A stretch of 64,000 bases of DNA, taken from NCBI RefSeq assembly GCF_030269925.1, contig NC_085107.1, forward strand, positions 2,356,001-2,420,000, in the 5' to 3' direction. Each line of letters begins with the position of its first letter. Within the stretch, counting starts at the first letter, position 1. A program made the translations under genes and the position numbers. The DNA comes from Bombyx mori (Eukaryota > Arthropoda > Insecta > Lepidoptera > Bombycidae). The notes under the pieces were generated by a model that searched no databases, was not told the DNA's origin, and was given only the letters and a program-made list of their open reading frames with translations. Shown piece after piece: positions 39,401 to 51,400 of this stretch.

Positions 39401-42400
39401 GTAACGATCCAGCCGAGTATATAAGGAAAAAGATCGGCAAGCTAGATCTAGACGATATCACGCAGCTCGCGAGGCTCATCGAGGGGCACGACGCGGCCAC
39501 TGACAGCGACTTACGCATCGACAAACAGAGAGACTTGCAGGAACAGATCCTCGCCCTCCTCGACCCTGAAGAGTCACCGGACCCCAAAGTTTTGAGAGAA
39601 TCGCTCGCGCACCTACTACAGGGTGCTTCTAGAACTCAGGTGCATCGCGATCAATCCGAGATCGCGCAATTTTTCCAAGAGAACTTTGAAAAACCGGTTA
39701 AACCACCACGTAGACTTAAAGGTCTCGCCGCTAATTCAGTGAAGATTCCGGATCTAACAGAATTCGAAGACTCTGCCGATACTGACGTAACTGTCGTCAA
39801 AGTGGATATGAAGACACCTCGGGCTGCATCCGTCGACAGAGAGAAGCTGACCCGATCGTCGGAGAGTCCTTTTCGTGCGCCAAGAAACAGACGCTTATCA
39901 GACGTATTAGAAAAGAGTAAGGACTCTGAGAGCGCCGTCGTCTTCAAGCGATCTAACTCTATTGATTCCGGCGAAGTGGCCAATACGAGGCGTATCGCAG
40001 AGATGTTTGAAGGCCAACGAAGAAGAGACACGCCAAGTCCAGACAAGAGATCAACACGCTCCGCTTCCACCAACCCTGAAATGGCGTTACGTTTGCAACG
40101 AATGGCTGACATAATTGAAGGGAAGAAACGGGACACCCCAAGCCCTGATAGGGTGAAACACGAATCGATCGGCAATCCTGAGATGGAGCTCCGTCGTCAG
40201 CGCGTCGTCGATTTGATCAAAGGACCGAAGCCCTTAGCTCTTGAACCCACTCAACGAAAGAACAATGCCGAAATGTCCTTCAGGATGCAGAGAATGTCCG
40301 ATATTATGCAGAAGAAGAACGCCGAAGCGAAACGTCCGAAGACAATGAGCAGGCGCAAAGCGGCTCGAGAGATCATGAAACAACGATTCGAGAAGAGCGT
40401 GCAAATGTTGGCGGCCGAGCCTCGACTGGACTTCGCGCCTTCGGCCGATCTCGAAAACGACTACGGTCTGCAGCAGTACCGGGCCAATGCTCCAGATTTC
40501 GAGGAGCGCGTCAAGAAACTAGAACGGAAGCTGCAGCACTATGTGAGCGAGATTGCAGATGTGTGTTGCATGAGATGTAACCGACGCCTGTGCGGGAGGT
40601 ATACACACCTCCTGGTCGGTGAATGAGATCACTTTCTTTGTTTATCAGTAGTCAAAAATATATCTTAGTAGAACTTAAATAGTAAGCTAATTGGGTTCAA
40701 ATAAATAGATGTTTCAATAGATTTTATTTATCGTTAGAAATATACTTTTAAAAATATAATATTTTTTTATAATCATAGTGTCGTTCTAAACATATTTTGC
40801 TAAATAAAGAAGTACGAGGTTAACCTCAATACTTGCACTTTTAGCTTAATTGATCTCATACACCGTTCATTGAAATATCGACAGTGTGCCTGAAGATATA
40901 ACGCAGAATTCTCTGCGCATACTAACACTTGAAATAGCGATATAATGGATTTCGTGTGTTGCATGAATTAATAAAACAATCGTTCTCAATTAACTACACT
41001 TATGTTTTTTTTCACTGTTGTTTTTATACTAACTGTACCGTATATATAGAGAATGAATGACTGAATCGTTGAGTAGTATTCAATGCAAATTGATATTTAT
41101 TTAATGGTTTTTATTGTCTTACTAAAAATAAGATATATAAGTAAATGTTGTAAACTTTTTCTTTGCATAAATTATGTAACATCTCATAATAAGGAATCGA
41201 TGTTAGACTAAAGTCAGTTAGTGAAATTTAGTGCAATTTTTTTTCTATATACAGGCTTTAATATAGTGGTTCTTGTCTGGAGTGGACAAAAACGACATAT
41301 TACTTTTAAAAAAAATCAATATGTTGTTTTCATTGTTTCATACCTATTATCGCAAGATTTATTTATAATTTCACAGTAATTACTTAAGAGAAACTTTCAG
41401 AGCAATCTAGAGATTAATTCGAGGTTTTTTCTTACCACTATTTTGAAGTTTGTATACTTTTAATACAGTTGATTAGAGTAGTAGGCAAATTAAATAGGTA
41501 TTAGGATAATTATTACACAATATTTAATAAAGAACTCTATTATGTTCTCAATATATATTATAATCGTTTGACTTATATAAAAACTTAAAAACATCCAAAA
41601 CCATTATAATGCGTTTGTAATCTCACCCTTGCCTTGCACTAATAGGAGGAGGGCCGTATCGTCGGTGGTGGAGCCCGTACGTCCGGCGGCGGAGACCGAG
41701 TCGCCCGTCTCGCGGCCGAACTGTCCGGCGGCCCCACCTGTAGTTTGACGCCGCGACCTTCTAAACCGAAGGACCTGATGCGTTCAGTTGGCAAGATCGA
41801 AAGGGACGATTGGAACATGAAAGAGATTGAGAGGAAAATATTAGAGAACAGACTCGGCAGGCCGGAGCCAAAGACGGCTGAGAAAGTACCAAAGTGGGAC
41901 AGGGAACAGGTAAAGTGCAAGACTAATTATACTAGGTACATAAATTATTATTTCAATGCAAGACCGATTATACTAGGTACACAAACTATTATTTCAAAGC
42001 AATATCGATTATACTAGGTACGTAAACTATTATTTCAAAGCAAGACGGATTATACTAGGTTCGTAAAATATTATTTCAAAGCAAGTCCGTTTATACTAGG
42101 TACATAAACTACTAATTCAAATTAAGATCGATTATACTTGGTACACGAATTGTTGATTTTAATGCGACACCGAATATACTAGATACATGAACTGTTGCTT
42201 TCAATACCAGACTGCCTGACAAACACCAGTCTTATATTTCTAGCTTACAACTACAATTCCATAGTGCCATTCCCAATAATATTTTTTTACAGAATCTGGT
42301 CTTGGATTCGGATTCACAATACACGTAGTTTAAAAATGATAGGAATATCTAAATGACCTATTGAAAATAATATGGAATTCGTCAAAAAGTAATAGTAGAG

Positions 42401-45400
42401 ACCTCAAATCAGTTAAATTTGTTTAAACAAATAAATAATATATGTATATGTTTGTTTCAATGAAATGTAGCAGGATTTTTACACTTGAGTTTTGAAATGA
42501 TCAAATCACCAATTCGAAACTTCAAACTGAGAAATTGTTTCAAGGTTTTACTTTTACGAGTATTATTTAGTATTTTCATGCTCTTAAGTTAATTACTAAA
42601 ATTAAACACACTTTTCTTCTAACAGTTTCTTGGACGACAAAGACGACTAAAAGAAGGTGACGGAAGCGAGAAATGGGTAGAAATTGATGACACTTTAAAC
42701 AAACTGAATCAAAAATTAAATGACTCCGGAAGACCTGACCACGGAACTAAAAAGGTTGGTTATGGTTATACATCCTTTTCTTTCTGTTCAAGGCTTGCGG
42801 AAAAAGTTAACATTTCGAACCGTTGGGAACTTAAGAAAATACATAATAAATACTTGTTTTTTATTATTTTATTTTATTATTCGTGTATGAAAACCACTTA
42901 AAAATAACTAATTATATTATGCTCGGACTCATAGACATGAATCATACTACTTCCGGTAGAAATGTACAGGATGGTAGTACTTACCCGTTTAGGTTCTCAA
43001 TATTCTACCACAAATTTCTTGCGTCCAACAGAGCACTTGATCACTATTTCAAATTAAATCTTTTACACAACATTTTACATTTAATATTATTTTACATATT
43101 ACAGGTAGCAAATTTGGCAACTAAATTCGTAAAGAAAGACGAAACTGAACAAGACAAGGGACGCCCTAAAGAGGTAAGTGATGACTGTCCGGTACTGAAT
43201 AGAGTGATCTAATAATTTTTTCGTTTTGCCAGTATCACAAAGAAGCGTCTGAACGCTACTGTGAAATGGCGGCGCGACACGATAAACCTTATACCGACCG
43301 CAATGGGTTAACGCAAAGTCGACGTCGCCCTAAACACGTCATTACGGATCCTCCCGATCCATTAACGATGGTTTTAGGGGCCTCAAGCACTCGTCCTTGT
43401 TGAACTTGTCGATGACGAAGATTTCGACGAACGAACTAACCCATAGACACAGTCCACTGAATTTCTCGACGGATTTTTTCAGTGGATCGCGTTTCCGATC
43501 CGGTGGTAGATTCTATGAAATAGCCTCATAGCCTACCAGTGTAATGGTAGGAAAAACATTTTTTTTTGTACCTAATAGTGCATGTAAATAACTTGCCACT
43601 CGTGTATTTGATGTTCACCGAAATATAAAGAAACATGAAGTTTCTATTAATGATTTGGGGACTTAAAGTCAGAAAATGATATTCTATATTGTTACAAATT
43701 GTCTAGACAGCAAGCACTCTTCTGCATAACGCTATTGGTTCAGAATTAGATGCACGTCTCCATAACGAGATGCCATAAGACGTCATTGAAACAGTAGAAG
43801 TTAATGTATGTTTTAAAGAAACCGCATAAGAAGTCGAAACGGCAGTAAAGTACTGCTTCAATGTAGATACATAGTTAGTCTTTAATTGTTTGATAGTATT
43901 ATTATTACTATAGTATATTTATTTAAAATCTTATTAATAACACATTTTTTAAAAGGGATTATAAATACTATTTTTAATAAACACGATATAAAAGTAGATT
44001 GACATGGACCGCTGATGGCAATTATTATTATTATTTTCAAAAAGTGTAGCTATTACTTATGTAGTTTTTTTATTCTTGGCACATATCGACGTATACCTAT
44101 CCTACCTACCTAGTCGTATCTATCTGCAATACCTATATTAATTTGTAGAACAATTATCTATAGATACTTTATTCTAAAAGAAGATTATAAGTATTTTTTA
44201 AAATCAATAGCTAATGCAATTTTTTTTTTAGATAAAATTAAACTACAATTTATATTAAAATCTTGCTCTTAATCTTCATATACGCGTCGGGTCATACATA
44301 GTCTCACATAAACCTTTCCAACTTCGAAAGGTCAAGCGTGGTTGGCGCGGACCGGCGTCGACGGGTATGCAATGCGCCGCCTGTGGAACGCGGGTTTTCG
44401 CCGCCGAGGGCGTGACGGCGGATGGACTGCATCTACACAGGGCGTGCTTCCGATGTGCCGTCTGCAAGACGGTACTGCGACCCGGGTAAATTTCCAAACT
44501 CATCGTGATCAAAGGCGTCCCCGACTAGTTCAGTGTGTTTTTGACGTCCGTGCACGCTGTCGTGGCTCTCGGAGCGCCCTGAGATACTTTTATTTTTATT
44601 TAGTTTGTAATCAACAGATGTATGTCGCTGCACGTAAATTCAATAATTCCTGAATCGCGGTGACGAGATGTTACACAGTTGATAGACGTTCTCGTATTTC
44701 TTTTGCTAAGTCATACTTACCTGGCGTAGGGTTACCGTGATTATGCAGGCGGTTCCCCCAGGGTGAGGCTATTCCATTGCACTGCGGAGTGGTTGACCCT
44801 TGGGATTATTTGTATTTTTCATAAGTTTCACTCATTACTTCTTTCGAGTGTGACTTTCGCACACACACATTTTTTTTATTGGCCACAGGACCAGACTGGA
44901 CGTAAAAAGTCGTAGTGTGCGCGCAGCTTGCAAAAGACAAGCTTTACCTGACGAATCTTAAATAGATATAAAATATAATGCACGGTAATAAGTAAAGGGT
45001 TTTTACATATCGGACAACTGAACTGAGTATGAGAAAATACAATTTTTAATAGCTATATCAGTGAGATGTTTGCTTTCACTGATGAAATTTAAAGCTGTAG
45101 TTGAAATATTATCGTTTTTACTTCTTTAGTCTAACCGAACTATATATATAATAAGATATTGAATTTTCCAACGTTTCTCCTGAAAAATTACATAATTTGC
45201 GTAGGTGACGTTATCGCACCGTATGTATGTGCGATATATACCTAAAACATATAATCGAACTTTTTTATTCTCAACCTTTCTTGTCAGCTTAAAATATCAT
45301 GAACGGACAAAACTGTAAATATCAAATTATATTTAACAATTTATAATGTGGTTATTTCAGAAACTATAAAATGGAACGTTACGGCAACCGTCTCGTCTGT

Positions 45401-48400
45401 CTCCGGCATTCGGGAGTCAGCGTGACCGATGCTGTGGCTGCCGCTTCTGCTTTAGATGCTCCCCAGCCGACCAGGAGTCAGGCTCCCACGCCCACGCCGG
45501 AAAGGATAAGCATCGAATTATCCGACAGCGGAGCGAGGGAAATCGACGAAGACGAATGGACTGACAGGAACTTCCTAGCCAGCGAAACGTCGGGAGCTGG
45601 TGGTCTTAGGTCAGTGTGATGAATATCTCTAGAAAGGAAGGGTGTTGTGACGTCACAGAATTGGAAAAAAAACGAGTCAATGACAAATTATAACTAAATA
45701 AAACGTTTTATATTCGACAGCCTCCAGCTTTCATAAATATCCCCGGGACAATTCGGTCGAGCAATTATCTGTTTCACCCATAAAGTCAAGGAAAAAGAAA
45801 AGGGAAACTTGTGTGGAGACTTTTACTCAGTAGTAACATACGTATGCATGAGTACGTGTGATAATAAAGGAATAATAGGAGTTTAAATAGGTCAAAGACT
45901 GATAAAAACCATTTATTTATTTATTGCTTATGTATGTGTGGATGAGCTCACAGCTGGTGTTCAGTGGTTACTGGAGCCCGTAGACATCTACAACGTAAAT
46001 GCGCCACCCACCTTGAGATATAAGTTCTAAGGGCTCAAGTATAGTTACATATTGTTGAAACTAAGATTTTCTGCTGATTCAATGAATTTCTGATTACGCT
46101 CTGGCGTATAATTCGATGTCTACATTACTACTACAGCGATGAAGAGGAATCAAGTTCAGAAGATTACACGGATGCAGATGAGGGCGACAACGAAGCTGAT
46201 CACTCGCCGGAACCTCAAGGGATCGCTGAAGTGCGCTCTCCGCGAACAGATCTCTATTTTTCTGGTGATTCATTCGGTTACGATGACTATTCAGATGACG
46301 GTTAGTATACTCGTGATTAGATAGTAGTAATCGATTTTAGTTAACCCTTTGAGCGCGAACCGTCGATAGATCGACTCGATTAGCGCGTATAAAGTGCAAA
46401 GCGTCGGAATACTGACTATTGCGCAATCTGATTATAGGTATTTGGTATCTGTACTGACATCTTTCAGCGCGCGCACCTATAACGTTTTTAATAATTTAAT
46501 AACATTTATAAATAACCATTTAAAATTGTTTTGCTGTGAATTTGGCATTGTTTTTTTGTATTTTTGTAAGTTAAAGTTTTTATAAGGTACTTTTTTCCAA
46601 CAACCCTTTAACAATTTAGGCAATATACATATAATACTAAACTACTATATAGTACTATAGTTAATATCGATGAGTTTTACACGAAAATATTCTGATAATA
46701 TTAACTATGAAGTATACAATTTTGTATGACAGAAAATGGTAAATAGTATTATGCAATATATTTTTGCTTTTATAGGAGCGGAATCATCAGGGAATGAGTC
46801 GTGCTCGCGAATGAGAGCTGCCCGGGAGGCTCGGCGTCGCGAAGTGCCGGCCGACAATCGGCTCCCGACTGACAGCAGCGAGGTACCGCGCTGCGTCGTC
46901 GCCTAGCCTCTAGGGCGACCACACACCGGGAGGTGCGCCGCGTCGCGTGCTTAGTCGCCGCCCCTACACATACCCCGCTATCATTTTCACTATCACATCC
47001 TACATGCGTATTTCTTTAATGCCATTAATAATGCCCTCGGCCTACATCCGAATTCGGCTCGAAGAACCATCTAACCACCAAAGAACCATCAATATTCATT
47101 AAACTTTAAAATTTTCCGTATTCGTTACATTCACTTACCCATACAATTGAAACGATGTAACATTGGCTGCAAGATTAGCAGATATGAAATTTGGTGTCGG
47201 ATTATTTCAGTACATACAATAAAAACAACCACTGTTTAAACAAAAGCATTGCTGCTTCTACTTTTAATATGTAATATAGACGAAAATAATCGCACGCAGA
47301 TATCAAAAAAAAATTGTGCAATACACTATAAAATGAGAATTTCCCTTGAAAATAATGCAAGCAGTCAGAATTCTTTTCACAACGAAGAATTCCATTTCAA
47401 CGAAAAGATTTTCCGAGGTTTTTTTTTTGCATACATTAACAGACTCCTGGCCGCGATAGGGAGTCGCTATTGCTGCCCTATACTGAGGCACTGGAATGAA
47501 GTCCATGTTGGCTCAAGACCAGCCATGGTCAATGTAAAATAAATAAAATGTACTTTTTTTTTATAATATATTTAATAATAATAAAAATTTATTATTATTA
47601 TTATTAAGTCTAATTTTTTGCTTTTATTACGTTTCCCTAAAAAAGCCGACAGTATTTATGAAAATTAACCATTTCTAATTAAATTTCAATCCTCCAGCAT
47701 GTGCTTATTCATTCACGCTATCCATAACAAGGAGCGGCGGCTGAAAGCGTGGTAAGAGTGTAGTTTGCTCACACTAACTTCCGTCTTCATAAGTTTACTG
47801 TTTTATTAATTAAACGTATTATCGTACGAACTATACTGAGACCTTAGAACTTATATCTCAAGGTGGGTGGCGCATTTACGTCGTAGATGTCTATGGGCTC
47901 CAGTAACCACTTAACACCAGGTGGGCTGTGAGCTCGTCCACCCATCTAAGCAATAAAAAATAAAAATAAAAGTACGTTATATTACTACAGCATTTACTCA
48001 TAATTCAATAAGTTTTTTTTTTATTTACAAAATTTTAGTTTTTGATCGTACACGCATAACACTCGTGTTATGTACTTTATAATTAATTTTTCAAGAGCAG
48101 TTATAACTGAATTTATTCTTAAATAAAACAGTAAACTTTCTAGTCTTTGATGGCGCTTTTGAATGTATTTATGTATTCAATATAATATATTAATTATCAC
48201 TCGATATGTTCACAATTTTCTAAACCATTAGATTATTTTATTATTTATTTGAATCAGTTGTAAATTGTAAGTGTTATAATACTGAGAATGAGGTGCTCTA
48301 GTATATTACCTAGGCGGCACTGAAAATTTCGGGAATTAACGAAGTGACACAACATTACTATTTAAAAATGTATTTATTGCTTTTCGAAGTATTCTCCGCG

Positions 48401-51400
48401 AAATTTGACACATTTTTCCATACGATGGATTAGGGTCTCCAAAATGGCCGTTTTGTAGGCGTCCACAGCTTCTTCAGGCGATGAAAATCTCTGTCCACGC
48501 AATTTATTCTTTATTTTAGGGAAAGTTTAAAAATCATTAGGGCTTAGGTCGGGGCTGTACGGCGGATGGTCTAATAATTCTATGTTTTCTTGCTCTAAAA
48601 ACTCTTTTGTTCTGTGCGCGGTGTGAGAACTTGCATTGTCGTGATGGAGGATGATGCGGCGGTTGCAGTTCTCTTTACGGAGTTCAGAAACGACCTGTGG
48701 CAAACAAATGCTAGCATACCATTCTGCATTAACCGTTCTTTGTCCCTCAAGAGGAATAGTCGTAACATGGCCGGTTTTGGAGACAAACGTGGCCACCATT
48801 TTTTTTGCAACACCGTGAACGAACAATTTTTGTTTCGAACACCCAAACTCGTGACTGGTTTTTTGTTTCGGGTTCGTACGCGTATATCCAGGATTCGTCA
48901 CCTGATACAATGTTGTATACAGCATTTGAGGATCCTGCGTGGAATCTTACGAGAGTCCGACGCACCAAGTAACGCGAGCCGCTTTTTGCTCTTCACAGAG
49001 CGAATGCGGTATCCATCGGGAAAACAACTTTTTTACACCTAATTGTTCATGCAAGATTATTTGTATTTGACTCATGCCAATGTCTAAAGTTGCCTGAATT
49101 TCGCGGTATGTCACATGTCGATCTTCCTCAATCAGCTTACGCACAGCATCGTTTTCTTGGGTGACTGCAGTTTTTGGACGACCTTGACGGGGATCATCAC
49201 TGAGCTTGACACGTCCACGTTGAAACTCAGCAATCCAGCGATAAATTGTGGTTTTGGATGGGGCTTCATTACCAAATGCAGAAATCATCCGGTCAACACA
49301 CTGTTTTTGTGTGCTAAACCACTTCGAAAGTCATAATAAATCATCGCTCTTGAATTTTCTCGAGTCAATTCCAGTTTCTCAACGACTAAACAAGTTTGAC
49401 AAAACCTCGTGACACGACCGAGAATCTTTTCTTAAATAAATAAATGGTATTCGATTTTTTAAAACCAAGGAGTTTTCAATTAAAAAGATTTTAATATGAC
49501 AGGAACAGTGGAAATATTCCATTCCCGATACTTTTAGTGCAGCCCTCGTATATCCAAATGGTGACATCATCAGTGCTGACGTCACTATAAATCTTTGACA
49601 AATGTACTTTCAACTTCTCTTCGGTGTGATTAACGTGTCCCTAAAGCTCTAAACATAGTGTCTAATTGTTTTCTGTTTTAACTTTCGCGTCAACTGTTAT
49701 ATTTGATTGGTCTTGACTGTTCTATCCTATCATATAACTCTATCGTGCACGAATTCACGATCAATACCCCCCTTCCAATTTGGTGTCTTTATATGAATTG
49801 CAAATGTTTATTACTCATAAAATCACGTGTGACTGCTTTATAGCAGAGTAATTGTAACTGTTCTGGTTCCCAGCACTACCCTAACAATTACCAACTGCCA
49901 ATGTTATGTACGCCATTATTGTCACATGCATCAGGCCATAAATTATTTAATTTCAATTTAATATCAAGTTATTTTCAATGTTAAATGTTTGTGATGTGGC
50001 AGTACTTTTTTAAATAAATAAATAAATTAATTGCGGAAGTGTATTCCAGGAGGATAATAATTGTATTTATCCAGCTTCATAACATTTGAGCCTAGGCGAG
50101 TATAGTAGATGTTACTTGCGAATAGTAATAACGGGAATCCTAATAGCTCAGACCTTAGGTAGACATCGTTTTGAATAGCCAACGCGGATGGGCCCTAAAT
50201 AGATAGTACCCAGTATCAGTGAAATTTGACTCGTATCTATTCGTATGTGTTCGTATTTCGACACCCATAATACTAGAAGTGATCTTTGCTTGGGGTCATA
50301 CAAGTTTCCTTCAATATTGTAAGAAGTGTAAAAAGCGGACAAAAGAGTTTCATATCAGCACTGTTTGTTGTGTTATTAAACTTGCACTGTTAAAACTGAT
50401 TTTATCTGACAAAATATATAATAAATATGTATTAGATACCCCAGTATATTATTATGTAAATACACAACATATTATATATTCGTATGTATGTTATGTGTAA
50501 ATAACTCAATGTCGTTTTGTGTGTTTTATTATATCGGAATGTACTTTTCTTTTCTTCAACACATACATAGTCCATGAAACAAGTATGCTAAATTTTATGT
50601 TAAGGTAAAACAAATATTGATATTGAGACCCATAAGGTCAGAAAGAAAAAAATCGATTTTATACACAATCTGGTATCATTTTCAAAATAAATTAAAACTA
50701 TGAAGGCATTACAGGAGAGCTAAGACGCTGCCCTAGACACGTCCTTACGAATCCATCAGATCCAATAACCTTTGCATTACACGCCTTCAGCTCTAACACT
50801 AGGAGCAGGTTTAGGGACCCCGATAACCATACTCGTCGAACTCTACAAAGAGGTCGCCGTGCAACCTAACCCATGCATCAGCCCGCTGAGTTTCTCGCCG
50901 GATCTTCTCAGCGGATCGCGATTCCGATCCGGTAGTAGATTTATTCTCGAAGTAGTTGCTCTTGAGTGGTTAAGTCTCTTTCGGAGGCGCTCGGGCAGCT
51001 GTAGCAAATCCCACCCCTTCTGGCTGAGCCTTTGCTCACCCACCTGTCCCGGTGAAACTGGAAAGGCCGTCCGTCGGACCACCAGTAATCATTCAATACT
51101 AAAAAAAAGTTATGACACCAAGAAAAATACAAAAATATGTTTTTGATGAAACAGATCTGTCTTTATGCCTCTGAAAACGAGAAACAATTGATATCGCATA
51201 ATTTAAATAAAAACGAGACATCTATCCAGTAAATGTCGCTTGTTTCATTGACATAGTCCAATATAATTTGTATATATTATAATATAATATGATAATACGT
51301 CACGTAGTGTGCCATCTAGTGTACAAGGCGGTAAGTTAGTGTGAAAACACCGGACATTCTGCAGCGCACCTTTCTTTAATTAGACTTAACTTTTAACATA

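Noticed and set aside
39651..40175. 174-codon antisense frame over exon 13
   Set aside because: Shadow of the sense coding exon.
40543..40598. Exon 13 ending at the GTATAC donor at 40599
   Set aside because: It leaves two bases and puts exon 14 out of frame, reaching a stop within it; the GTGAGC donor at 40543 keeps the frame.
46342..46620. Possible piggyBac-type MITE starting TTAACCCTTTGAGCGCG
   Set aside because: No matching inverted right end with TTAA was found.
47249..47542. 97-codon frame in intron 20
   Set aside because: AT-rich, no similarity, no splice context.
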